64,000 nt of DNA from Rikenellaceae bacterium (lineage in GTDB: Bacteria; Bacteroidota; Bacteroidia; Bacteroidales; Rikenellaceae), in the NCBI GenBank assembly GCA_015060105.1, contig SUZD01000001.1, positions 124,001-188,000 on the forward strand. Direction: 5' to 3'. Of the stretch, positions 45,587-54,412 are shown piece after piece. Each line of letters begins with the position of its first letter. Within the stretch, counting starts at the first letter, position 1. A model generated the notes under the pieces. That model saw nothing but the letters and a program-made list of their open reading frames with translations, had not been told where the DNA came from and did not search any database. Made by a program: the position numbers and the translations under genes.

Positions 45587-46456
45587 TTACTTTTTGGTGG
45601 TTGTGGTAGTCGCGGTTTTCTTGCTCTTATACTTGCGGCTATCTTTGGCTTGAACAGCCTTCACAAAGTCCTCGGCTTGGTGGTTATCCTCCAAAACTAC
45701 GGGCTCGGGCTCCTCGCCGGCATTGACCTTCTCGACAAAGATTTCGAGAGCCTTTGCCATTGAGGGGGCTTGGGGAGTGGGAGCCATTGCGCGAACTACA
45801 AGGCCGTTTTTGATTGCAAAGCGGGTTGTACCATCGCCAAAGGTCGCAACCATAGGACGTTTATCCTCGGCAAAGCCGTTGATAAAGGCGGTAACATCGG
45901 CAGGACTATACAATACTGCCATTTGATGTTTCTCGACATCGATAGCCGAAGTATCGGCACTTACGGTACGCGCCAATACAATCTGGTCAAACTTGATTTT
46001 GAGTTTCTCCATAGTTTGGATCAACTCGGGTTTATGCGGCTCGGTTAGAGTAAGCAACATCTTCTCGGCCTTATTTTTTACTACGAGGTCCATCAAACCG
46101 GTAAACGAGCCATCGGCAAACGAGATTTTACGTTTGCGATAGACGATATACTTTTGCAGGTAGAGAGCAATAGCCTCGGTACTGCACAGATATTTCATCG
46201 TTTCGGGAATGGTGATACGGGCTTGTTCGCAAATCTTGAAGAAGCTGTCAATTGTAGTGCGGCTCGTAAAAATAAGCAGTGTATGATCCAACACCTCGAT
46301 GCGTTGCGAGCGGAACTCTTTAAGCGAAACAGCCTCGGTTTTAATCAAAGGCGAATAATTAATTTCAACTTCGCATTTTTGCGACATTTCGTAGAACGGC
46401 GATTTCTCGATTACCGCAGGGCGGGGTTGAGAAACCAATACGGATGTAATCTTCAC
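45587..46456 (-). CDS. hemD: Uroporphyrinogen-III synthase family protein
   Basis: 289 residues with the HemD two-domain look: VLVSQPRP at the start, IFTSRTTIDSFF, and ATFGDGTTRFAIKNGLVVRAMAPTP as the typical closing segment. A non-conserved tail of about 30 residues is rich in Lys and Thr (KKTATTTTTKK at the end). The start is GTG with no better ATG upstream. No other tetrapyrrole genes are in the window, so true synthase activity is not assured. It sits in the DUF4271-hemD-rnpA-yidD series. Confidence 0.85.
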   Translation of the reverse strand: MKITSVLVSQPRPAVIEKSPFYEMSQKCEVEINYSPLIKTEAVSLKEFRSQRIEVLDHTLLIFTSRTTIDSFFKICEQARITIPETMKYLCSTEAIALYLQKYIVYRKRKISFADGSFTGLMDLVVKNKAEKMLLTLTEPHKPELIQTMEKLKIKFDQIVLARTVSADTSAIDVEKHQMAVLYSPADVTAFINGFAEDKRPMVATFGDGTTRFAIKNGLVVRAMAPTPQAPSMAKALEIFVEKVNAGEEPEPVVLEDNHQAEDFVKAVQAKDSRKYKSKKTATTTTTKK

Positions 46457-46480
46457 TTTTCTCTTATAACTTAATAATTA

Positions 46481-47272
46481 TCAGAGCATTGCAATAACTG
46501 CGAGGCTCATTGGGAAAATTTCGACGGCGCAAAGGTACAAAATCCAATAGAAAATTGAAAATCTTGCTGCCACAAACATTTTCAACAGTTTAAACGCAAA
46601 AACTCCTATTAGTATTATAAGTATAAGCAAAATAATCACCCAAAGCGCGTTGGAGCCACTTTCGCCACTGAATGAGTAGGCTACAACAAAGGGGGTCAAA
46701 AAAATTCCCGACAATTCGACTGCAAATCGTCGGATAGCCGACACTGCGGAGGTAAATCTTTGTTTGAGGGTTACCTCCCCTATCGCCCACACAAAAAAAT
46801 TCTGCAACAGCCACACCAACGCAACCAACACCGTTGCACCCAGCACCAATGTTAAAGGAACAGCATCGACCGTTGCATCAAAATATTTATAAAAAGATAT
46901 TGTGGCAATACTTCCGAGCGAGAACAGGCCCAGCAAACGCCACGGCAGCAATGTATGGCGGTCGATATGTGAGTCTAAAATAGGTTGTGGCGACGACATA
47001 AACACCCACGAAGCCAACTCGGTAACCTGCTCGTGGCGACGATACACAACAAACAGATAGAGCAACACCACCGTCAGCATAAGAGCCTGAATAAGTGGCG
47101 AGAGCAGTTGAAGGTCGAGGGCTGTCAGCACAGGCAACATACTCTGTTCAACGAAGCGTTCGCCTCCGACAAACACACTATCGGCACAATGCACAAGGGT
47201 ATCGGTCACAGCACTTTTGGGTGCGATTGCGACAGAGAGTGTATCCATAGCTATTTGCAGTGTGTCGTGCAT
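46481..47272 (-). CDS. DUF4271 membrane protein
   Basis: 263 residues with about six hydrophobic segments (for example LLSPLIQALMLTVVLLYLFVVY and ALWVIILLILIILIGVFAF). It matches the DUF4271 membrane family that precedes hemD in Bacteroidota; the function is unknown. Its ATG overlaps the sensor kinase stop by 1 nt (TGATG). Confidence 0.82.
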   Translation of the reverse strand: MHDTLQIAMDTLSVAIAPKSAVTDTLVHCADSVFVGGERFVEQSMLPVLTALDLQLLSPLIQALMLTVVLLYLFVVYRRHEQVTELASWVFMSSPQPILDSHIDRHTLLPWRLLGLFSLGSIATISFYKYFDATVDAVPLTLVLGATVLVALVWLLQNFFVWAIGEVTLKQRFTSAVSAIRRFAVELSGIFLTPFVVAYSFSGESGSNALWVIILLILIILIGVFAFKLLKMFVAARFSIFYWILYLCAVEIFPMSLAVIAML

Positions 47273-48438
47273 CAGAGATATAGTCTTTTGAGTTGAATAC
47301 GGAATGTTGTACCTCGGCCTACTTCGGATTCGAGCACAAAGATTCGGCCTTTGTGGTACTCCTCAACAATACGGCGACTCAACGACAAGCCCAAGCCCCA
47401 ACCTCGTGTTTTGGTTGTAAATCCGGGATTAAAAATCTTCTTGAAATTGGATTTTGGCATACCCTTACCCGTATCTTTAACATCGATATTTATCCATTTG
47501 TCGGTTGTCGATACAGCCACCGAAATCTGACCTTTACCTTGCAGTGCATCGAGCGAGTTTTTGAGCAGATTTTCGATAACCCACTCAAACAGCGCACTAT
47601 TGGCCATTGCTTGAACGGGCGCCATTGCCAAGCCGTTATATTCGAGGCTCACATTACGGGGAATACGGTTACGGAAATACAATACGCAATCGCCAATGAG
47701 TTCATTGATATTGACGGGCGAAAGTTCCGTTTGCGAGCCAATCTTCGAGAAGCGGTCGGTAATCTTCTGCAAATGATGAACATCTTTATTCATCTCGTCC
47801 ACAACCGATTGGTCTATCGGCTGACTACGCAGGTACTCTATCCAACCGAGTAGCGAAGATATTGGAGTTCCGAGCTGGTGTGCCGTTTCCTTAGCCAAAC
47901 CGACCCACACCCTATTCTGACTGCTATCCGACGAGACTCGGTAGGTATAGAATCCGAGCAACATCAACAGGAAGAACAACACCAGCTGCACCAACGGCAT
48001 ATATTTGAGAGCCCGCAAAATAAGGCTCTCGCCATAGAACACATAGTGGCGACCTCCGTCCCATGAGTTGATAACTATCGGGGCATTCAGGCTCGCATTT
48101 TCGTCGAGTCGTTCACGCAACAGGCGCGGGTTGTCAATCACTGCATCGGGCACCAAGTGGTAGTACTCGACTTGCAAACGGTCGTCGGTAATAATAAAAG
48201 GTATGGTATTACTCTTGATAATCTCCATTACCAGAGGGTCCTCGTCATCGAACACACCCAGACGGCCCATTGCATAACTCCACATCGACACATAGTATGT
48301 CTCTTTCTCGCGCAGAGTACGCACCAGCACGCTCGACACCACAAGACTAAACAAGCACAATGCAATCCACACAACCGTAACAAACGTACGATTACGCATC
48401 ACATTCCATACGACTCGGGCTATCTCGGGGAGTTTCAT
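47272..48438 (-). CDS. Membrane sensor histidine kinase
   Basis: 388 residues. Two transmembrane helices (about 21-42 and 147-166) bracket a periplasmic sensor domain of about 100 residues. The H-box is GLAKETAHQLGTPISSLLGW (phosphoacceptor His187). The ATPase has NLLKNSLDAL (N box), DTGKGMP (G1) and RGWGLGLSLSRRI (G2). The HxLGTP H-box is a frequent Bacteroidota variant. No response regulator is adjacent, so the partner is elsewhere. ATG 48438 is preferred to the GTG one codon earlier. Confidence 0.93.
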   Translation of the reverse strand: MKLPEIARVVWNVMRNRTFVTVVWIALCLFSLVVSSVLVRTLREKETYYVSMWSYAMGRLGVFDDEDPLVMEIIKSNTIPFIITDDRLQVEYYHLVPDAVIDNPRLLRERLDENASLNAPIVINSWDGGRHYVFYGESLILRALKYMPLVQLVLFFLLMLLGFYTYRVSSDSSQNRVWVGLAKETAHQLGTPISSLLGWIEYLRSQPIDQSVVDEMNKDVHHLQKITDRFSKIGSQTELSPVNINELIGDCVLYFRNRIPRNVSLEYNGLAMAPVQAMANSALFEWVIENLLKNSLDALQGKGQISVAVSTTDKWINIDVKDTGKGMPKSNFKKIFNPGFTTKTRGWGLGLSLSRRIVEEYHKGRIFVLESEVGRGTTFRIQLKRLYL

Positions 48439-48447
48439 CACGGAGGG

Positions 48448-50112
48448 TTATTGGGCGTCGGGCGACAAGATTTTATTATAGGCTTCCGAATCGGATAGCA
48501 GTTCCACCGCTTTCTCAACACACTTATCGTCGGCTATTCGATAACGTACCACGCCATCGTTATAGGCAGCACGCAGCACAATAGCCTCTTCGATAAGGTC
48601 GGTAATCAACGCCTGATTATTACGCAACATTGTGGCATTATTGCGGTCATCGACAAGTCGTGACGCAATGTTTTTGATGTCGTTAGTAAGTTCCTCGCCA
48701 TATCCCTCCTCCTCAACGGCCTCGGCCAGAGCAAGCACAATGTCGTGGGTTTGGCGGTCGTAATCAAAAGTGCGGTCGCCAACCATTGCGACAAACCTAT
48801 CAAAATCGGCTGCCGTGATAGCAAACTTCTCGACGCTATCGACACTAATCTCGTGTGTACGGAAATACTCATCTGCGAAATCATCGACAAGGCCGGCGGC
48901 ATACACCATCGCCACAAAGTTGGTAATCACTTTGGGAGTAATCACAATATCGGGAGCAATACCTCCGCCGTCATACACCTTACGACCTCCTGCGGTCTTA
49001 AACTCGCTAACCAATGAGTCGGTCGCCTTTGACCTATCTCGCTCCTGATTGTGGTAATCGAAGGATTGAATACAACGGCCACTTGGGGTGTAGTATTTCG
49101 AGGTGGTAAATTTCAGATAGTTGTCATACTCCAACGGCATTGTCGATTGCACAAGGCCCTTGCCGAAGGTGCGTTCGCCAATGATTACGCCCCTATCGAG
49201 GTCTTGAATGGCTCCTGCCAAAATCTCCGACGACGAGGCGGTATTGCCATCGACCAACACTGCCAACGGCACTGTGAGTGCTATCGGCTCATCTTCGGTT
49301 TTCAGCACAGTTTTCACCTCGCCTCCGCGACCTCGCATAGTTACAATCTCGGTCTGCGCCGGCACGAACAACGACACGATTTTGATAGCCTCCTGCACCA
49401 CACCGCCACCATTCTCACGGTAGTCGAGGATAAGTGATTTGGCGCCCTCACTCATAAGCTGCTCAACCGCCTTACGCACCATTGCCGAGCTGCCATCAGT
49501 AAAGTCACAATGGAGGATATAGCCAATCGAGTCGGCAACCATACCATAGTATTTCACAGCGGGAATCGAGATTCTCTCACGACGGATATTTATCTTCTCC
49601 ATCGTGCCATCGGCCACACGACGAACGGTCAAGTGGAGCGTTGTTCCGGGGTCGCCTTTGAGTTTGGTGCTAACCTCTTGTGTCGAGTGGCCACGCATAT
49701 CCTCGCCATCGATAGCCACAATAGCATCTCCGATTTTAAGTCCGGCACGGTCGGCTGGGCAATCTCGATAGGGCTCGGCAATGCGAACATAGTCGCTATC
49801 GGCACGAATCAGAGCACCGATACCGCCATACTTGCCCGTTGTCATCAAATCCAACTCCGACATTCTGTCGTGGGTTATAAGTTCGGTATAGGGGTCCAAC
49901 GACGACACCATACCTTTGGCTGCATCGCGCAGCAGTTTATCGCTATCGACCTCATCGACATAATACAACGACAGGTCGCGCAACATACTAACAAGAATTT
50001 CGATGTTGCGACCAAGTCGTCCGTCACGAACTGCGACCGACGTAAAACCCATCAACAGCAGAGCAACTCCACTGACGAGCGTTATAACAAAAACTCTTTT
50101 TCGTCTATTCAT
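48448..50112 (-). CDS. S41 C-terminal processing peptidase with PDZ domain
   Basis: 554-residue periplasmic or membrane-anchored Ctp protease. It has an N-terminal signal/anchor (VFVITLVSGVALLLMGFTSVA), a PDZ domain (YGGIGALIRADSDYV ... GLKIGDAIVAIDGEDM) and an S41 domain with the nucleophile Ser in GNTASSSEILAGA and the Lys in RTFGKGLVQ. Its ATG lies inside the previous gene's end (8-nt overlap), so a longer reading to 50163 is rejected. Substrates are unknown. Confidence 0.94.
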   Translation of the reverse strand: MNRRKRVFVITLVSGVALLLMGFTSVAVRDGRLGRNIEILVSMLRDLSLYYVDEVDSDKLLRDAAKGMVSSLDPYTELITHDRMSELDLMTTGKYGGIGALIRADSDYVRIAEPYRDCPADRAGLKIGDAIVAIDGEDMRGHSTQEVSTKLKGDPGTTLHLTVRRVADGTMEKINIRRERISIPAVKYYGMVADSIGYILHCDFTDGSSAMVRKAVEQLMSEGAKSLILDYRENGGGVVQEAIKIVSLFVPAQTEIVTMRGRGGEVKTVLKTEDEPIALTVPLAVLVDGNTASSSEILAGAIQDLDRGVIIGERTFGKGLVQSTMPLEYDNYLKFTTSKYYTPSGRCIQSFDYHNQERDRSKATDSLVSEFKTAGGRKVYDGGGIAPDIVITPKVITNFVAMVYAAGLVDDFADEYFRTHEISVDSVEKFAITAADFDRFVAMVGDRTFDYDRQTHDIVLALAEAVEEEGYGEELTNDIKNIASRLVDDRNNATMLRNNQALITDLIEEAIVLRAAYNDGVVRYRIADDKCVEKAVELLSDSEAYNKILSPDAQ

Positions 50113-50584
50113 TATCTTCGCGTTCTGCGTAGAGTTTAATTTTATACATCGCATTGGCAACATTCTTGCGCGAGCCCGAAATCACAACACCATTCTCGGT
50201 TTTGCGAATCTCGACTGCGTCCTCGTTCATCTGCCACAAGCGGCTCAAACCACTTGCGCTGCGGAATATCATCACATCCTCGCCCTCGGTCGCCAAATTC
50301 ATACCGAGCGACTGCATTGCCTCCATAATGGTTGCACGGCGAGCGCTCATATCGACACAATAGTCGCGGGTTACGAACTCGAACTTGGGGTAATAGATGC
50401 ACCACACAAGCACAATAGCCGTAAAAATCTGACCTCGCATCGAGCCAAAGAAAGCCGCAAAGAAGTTATCGGCAGGCAGAGTTGATGTTCCCGTAAGGTC
50501 CATAATGGTAAAGAGTACGGCAAACAGCAGTACAAGTTTCAGAAGGTACTTCAACGAGCGAGCGATGTATTTTTTAATCTTCAT
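50105..50584 (-). CDS. Hypothetical two-helix membrane protein
   Basis: 159 residues, not recognised as a named family. Two transmembrane helices (YLLKLVLLFAVLFTIMDL and GQIFTAIVLVWCIYY) lie in the first 65 residues. A soluble alpha/beta tail follows (ATIMEAMQSLGMNLATEGEDVMIF, then MYKIKLYAERED). It has its own TATCTTTG promoter and overlaps the S41 peptidase start, so the two are probably linked. Confidence 0.75.
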   Translation of the reverse strand: MKIKKYIARSLKYLLKLVLLFAVLFTIMDLTGTSTLPADNFFAAFFGSMRGQIFTAIVLVWCIYYPKFEFVTRDYCVDMSARRATIMEAMQSLGMNLATEGEDVMIFRSASGLSRLWQMNEDAVEIRKTENGVVISGSRKNVANAMYKIKLYAEREDNE

Positions 50585-50620
50585 AGTGGGTAGTAAATTT
50601 ACACGGGTTTATTATGTAGG

Positions 50621-50651
50621 CAAAGATACCATTTCTTTGCCAAAAAGTCAA
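50621..50651 (-). promoter_or_regulatory. Internal promoter before the hypothetical-S41-kinase run
   Basis: TATCTTTG (50628-50621 on the minus strand) with a TTG (50651-50649) after 20 nt, in a 73-nt gap downstream of the PAP2 gene. A second TTTG is 12 nt from the box. This separates the rpoN-PAP2 unit from the genes that follow. Confidence 0.68.
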
Positions 50652-50657
50652 TAAGGG

Positions 50658-51317
50658 TCAAGCAAAAATCAGGCTTGCAGCAACTAACACAAAACCTACT
50701 GCAAAACCGACAACCACTTGTGCCGGCGTGTGCGAGCCGAGATGCAATCGGGCCGTAGCCAGCGCACCTGCGCACAACACCGCTACCATAAAGCAGGCGA
50801 CAGCGCCACCCACGCCAAAGATAGCCAGAAAGAGTGTAAACGCAACGGCTCCTCCTGCCGAGATAAGGTGCAGGCTTATTTTCCACCAAAACGTAATAAG
50901 CAGAGCCGACAGCACACACATTGTCGCACCTGTCATAAACGAGCGCACAATACTCAACAAAGGGAACAGCGGATTTGCGCCAACGGCAATGATAAATGCC
51001 ACATAGCACGACACAAGCATCAGCATTGGCAGTATGCGTTGTCGCGGAACATTGACCGACATAGTATCGACCAATCCGACAAGGCGCAAAAAAAGTAGCG
51101 AAATCCACGGCATAAGCATCGTATAGACGGCTGTCATCAACACCATTCTTGACTGAACCTCATGGGGAAGGACATCAAGCGCTACCAGCAACAGCACGCC
51201 ATATAGCGGCATAAAGAAGGGGTGCATCACAAGCGAGGCCACCCTACTCAAACGGGTAGCCCACGAGCCATCTCCACGCAATCCGTCGCGGCCTATGATT
51301 TCATACTCCTCGGCCAT
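50658..51317 (-). CDS. PAP2-like membrane protein
   Basis: 219 residues, about six hydrophobic helices. The C-terminal RLHLGSHTPAQVVVGFAVGF resembles motif 3 of PAP2 phosphatases, and ISLHLISAGG recalls motif 2. Motif 1 (KxxxxxxRP) is replaced by VPRQRILPM, so catalysis on lipid phosphates is uncertain. It starts 3 nt after rpoN. Confidence 0.78.
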   Translation of the reverse strand: MAEEYEIIGRDGLRGDGSWATRLSRVASLVMHPFFMPLYGVLLLVALDVLPHEVQSRMVLMTAVYTMLMPWISLLFLRLVGLVDTMSVNVPRQRILPMLMLVSCYVAFIIAVGANPLFPLLSIVRSFMTGATMCVLSALLITFWWKISLHLISAGGAVAFTLFLAIFGVGGAVACFMVAVLCAGALATARLHLGSHTPAQVVVGFAVGFVLVAASLIFA

Positions 51318-51320
51318 ACT

Positions 51321-52742
51321 CTATATCTGTTTACGCAATCGAGCCACAGGGATACCTAACATCTCACGATATTTGGCAACCGTACGGCGCGCGATATGAT
51401 AACCTTTGTCATTGAGAATCTCCATAAGGGTCTCGTCGGTCAGCGGTTTACGCTTATCCTCGGCTTCGATACACTCTTCGAGAATCTGTTTTATCTCGTA
51501 CGACGACACCTCGGTACCGTCGTCGGTCTGCATCGCCTCCGAGAAGAGTTGTTTGAGCGACAATATGCCGAAATGAGTCTGCACATATTTGCTATTTACA
51601 ACCCTCGAAATGGTCGAAACGTCAAGACCCGTTCTATCGGCAATATCTTTGAGAATCATCGGACGCAGTTTGCTCTTATCGCCATCTTTGAAGTACTCTC
51701 GTTGATAGTCCAACATCTCGGTCATTGTACGCATCAGTGTATCGTGGCGCTGTTTGATAGCCGAGATAAACCATTTGGCCGAGTCCAACTTACTCTTGAC
51801 AAACTGCATGGCCTCGCGGTCGGTATTCCCACCCTCACGAGCCATCTCACGAATCATCTCGACATAGCGTTTATTAACCTTCACTTCGGGAATCGAACTA
51901 TTATTCAGCGTAAGGTCAAACTCGCCATCGTTATAATCCAACAAAAAGTCGGGGATTATATAAGGAATGGTATCCGAAGCTGCATCGACATAGAGGTTAC
52001 CCGGCTTGGGCGACAGTCGCTTAATCTCGGCAATGGCATCACGGAACTCATCTTCACTAACGCCCAGACGAGCAATCAGCTTTTCATAGTGCTTTTTGGA
52101 AAACTCCTCGAAATATGTATTGATGATTTTGAACGCCAAACGACGGGCGCTGCTATCCATCGGCATCTGACCCATTTGCAGCACAAGGCACTCTTGCAAA
52201 TTGCGCGCACCAATACCTGCGGGCTCCAACTCCTGAACAACCGACAACAACTCCTCCAACTCCTGCTCCGACACCTCGATACCCAGCGTAAATGCCAAAT
52301 CGTCGGACAGCGAGAGCATATCACGACGCAGATAGCCGTCTTCGTCCAAACTGCCGATTATATACTCGGCAATGGTGCGACGACGCTTATCCAAATCACG
52401 AAAACCAAGCTGCCCCACCAAAAACTCCTGCAACGAGCGGCCACCGGCAATAGGTACCGAGCGTTGAACATCATCTTTGGAGTAGTTATTAGTCCGTAAT
52501 TTATACTGCGGCGTATCGTCCTCTTTGAGATACTCTTCTACCGAAATCTCTTTGGGCTCCACCTCCTCGTCGCGCTCTTCGAGTGTTGGCTCATCTTCGA
52601 GCACGGGGTTCTCCTCGATTTCCTGTTTGACGCGTTGTTCGAGTTGCACGGCGGGCAGTTCCAGAAGTTTTATCATCTGAATCTGTTGCGGCGAGAGTAT
52701 CGTCGATTGACGCTGTTGTTGAAATTGACCAATGTTTGCCAT
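51321..52742 (-). CDS. rpoN: RNA polymerase sigma-54 factor
   Basis: 473 residues. The Gln-rich activator-interacting N-terminus (FQQQRQSTILSPQQIQMIKLLELP) is followed by an acidic linker, the core-binding domain, the helix-turn-helix region (DIADRTGLDVSTISRVVNSKYVQT) and the RpoN box ARRTVAKYREMLGIP near the C-terminus. It directs activator-dependent transcription from GG-N10-GC promoters such as the one upstream of clpB. No enhancer-binding protein is encoded nearby. Confidence 0.97.
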   Translation of the reverse strand: MANIGQFQQQRQSTILSPQQIQMIKLLELPAVQLEQRVKQEIEENPVLEDEPTLEERDEEVEPKEISVEEYLKEDDTPQYKLRTNNYSKDDVQRSVPIAGGRSLQEFLVGQLGFRDLDKRRRTIAEYIIGSLDEDGYLRRDMLSLSDDLAFTLGIEVSEQELEELLSVVQELEPAGIGARNLQECLVLQMGQMPMDSSARRLAFKIINTYFEEFSKKHYEKLIARLGVSEDEFRDAIAEIKRLSPKPGNLYVDAASDTIPYIIPDFLLDYNDGEFDLTLNNSSIPEVKVNKRYVEMIREMAREGGNTDREAMQFVKSKLDSAKWFISAIKQRHDTLMRTMTEMLDYQREYFKDGDKSKLRPMILKDIADRTGLDVSTISRVVNSKYVQTHFGILSLKQLFSEAMQTDDGTEVSSYEIKQILEECIEAEDKRKPLTDETLMEILNDKGYHIARRTVAKYREMLGIPVARLRKQI

Positions 52743-52833
52743 AGGACACCTTTTTTGTTGATAACGATTAAAAGTTACTTTGAAGTATAGATGTCTTCAC
52801 GCAAATAAGAGAGAGTTTTGTGTTTTAAAATAT

Positions 52834-52857
52834 CAAAGGGCCATAAAAGGCCCTTTG
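52834..52857 (-). terminator. Hairpin 3' of asnS
   Basis: 9-bp perfect stem CAAAGGGCC/GGCCCTTTG (52834-52842 and 52849-52857, loop ATAAAA). The following minus-strand sequence is AT-rich but lacks a long U run. Confidence 0.7.
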
Positions 52858-52896
52858 ACCATATAATAGTCCGTCCGAAAACGGCATAAAGTTCTA

Positions 52897-54294
52897 TTAG
52901 AACTCGGCGTTACCCGGAGTACGAGGGAACGGAATCACGTCACGGATATTGGCCATACCTGTCACGAAGAGCAACAGACGCTCGAAGCCCAAACCAAAGC
53001 CGCTGTGAGGTGCCGAGCCCCAACGACGAGTGTCGAGGTACCACCACAACTCACGCTCGCTCATACCCAACTCTTTGACACGAGTCGAAAGTTTGGTATA
53101 GTCGGCCTCACGCTCCGAGCCTCCAATAATCTCGCCAATCTTGGGGAAAAGGACGTCCATCGCGCGAACGGTCTTGCCGTCGTCGTTTTGTTTCATATAG
53201 AAAGCCTTAATCTCTTTGGGATAGTTGATAAGAATTACAGGCTTCTTGAAGTGCTCCTCAACGAGGTAGCGCTCGTGCTCGCTCTGCAAATCGCAACCCC
53301 AATCGCAAGGGAATTCGAATTTTTGACCACTTGCTTTGAGAATCTCGATACCTTTGGTGTAGTCCAAACGAACAAAGTCGTTCTCGACAACAAATTTCAG
53401 ACGCTCAATCAGGCCGTTATCCCACATCTTATTGAGGAATTCGAGGTCCTCGGCGCAGTTATCAAGCGCATATTGGATAAGGTATTTGAGGAAGTCCTCG
53501 GCCAACTCCATATCGTCCTCCAACTCGTAGAACGCCATCTCGGGCTCAATCATCCAGAACTCTGCCAAGTGGCGAGGTGTGTTGGAGTTCTCGGCACGGA
53601 AGGTAGGACCAAAGGTGTAGATACGACCCAGGGCCAAAGCACCCAGCTCGCCCTCCAACTGACCCGAAACGGTCATACTGCAAGGTTTGCCAAAGAAGTC
53701 TTGCGAATAATCGACTGCTCCCTCCTCGGTGCGAGGCAGGTTATTCATATCCATTGTGGTCACTTGGAACATTGCACCTGCACCCTCGCAGTCCGAAGCT
53801 GTGATGATGGGAGTGTGCATATAGTAGAAACCACGGTCATTGAAATATTTGTGGATAGCATAAGCCATATTGTGGCGGATACGGAGTACTGCGCCAAAGG
53901 TATTGGTACGGGGACGCAGATAGGCGATATCGCGCAAGAATTCAAGCGAGTGACCTTTCTTTTGGAGAGGGTATGTTTCGGGGTCGGCGGTACCGTAAAT
54001 CTCGATACTACGAGCCTGTACCTCAACGGGTTGGCCCGAGCCCATACTATCTACCAACAGGCCATCGACACGCAAGCAGGCTCCCGTAGTGATACGGCGC
54101 AACAACTCGTCGTCGAAGTTTGCCACATCGACTACAACCTGAATATTACTTACGCACGAACCGTCATTAAGGGCGATGAAAGCCACATTTTTGTTACCGC
54201 GTTTGGTGCGGACCCAACCTTTGACTGTAATGTCGCAGTTACGCTCCTCGGTACGGAGGATTTCTGCAATTCTTCTTTTGTTCGCGTTAAGCAT
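52897..54294 (-). CDS. asnS: Asparaginyl-tRNA synthetase
   Basis: Class II aminoacyl-tRNA synthetase, 465 residues. It has an N-terminal OB-fold anticodon domain (about 15-110, with [23 protein letters not shown]). Class II motifs are seen in [27 protein letters not shown] (motif 2 area) and [30 protein letters not shown] (motif 3). The [10 protein letters not shown] stretch distinguishes AsnRS from AspRS. Confidence 0.98.
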   Translation of the reverse strand: MLNANKRRIAEILRTEERNCDITVKGWVRTKRGNKNVAFIALNDGSCVSNIQVVVDVANFDDELLRRITTGACLRVDGLLVDSMGSGQPVEVQARSIEIYGTADPETYPLQKKGHSLEFLRDIAYLRPRTNTFGAVLRIRHNMAYAIHKYFNDRGFYYMHTPIITASDCEGAGAMFQVTTMDMNNLPRTEEGAVDYSQDFFGKPCSMTVSGQLEGELGALALGRIYTFGPTFRAENSNTPRHLAEFWMIEPEMAFYELEDDMELAEDFLKYLIQYALDNCAEDLEFLNKMWDNGLIERLKFVVENDFVRLDYTKGIEILKASGQKFEFPCDWGCDLQSEHERYLVEEHFKKPVILINYPKEIKAFYMKQNDDGKTVRAMDVLFPKIGEIIGGSEREADYTKLSTRVKELGMSERELWWYLDTRRWGSAPHSGFGLGFERLLLFVTGMANIRDVIPFPRTPGNAEF

Positions 54295-54387
54295 TGTATT
54301 TGGATTTAGTTCTTATTTTGTCGGTTTATGAATTGCAAATATCCTAATTTTTTTTGAAAAAATCGCCTTTCTCACACTATTTATCGG

Positions 54388-54395
54388 TATATTTG
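54388..54395 (+). promoter_or_regulatory. -7 promoter box of the GH2-like gene and rlmH
   Basis: TATATTTG lies 17 nt before the ATG at 54413, in a 118-nt divergent gap with asnS. Confidence 0.68.
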
Positions 54396-54412
54396 CCCAA
54401 AATAACAGTAAG

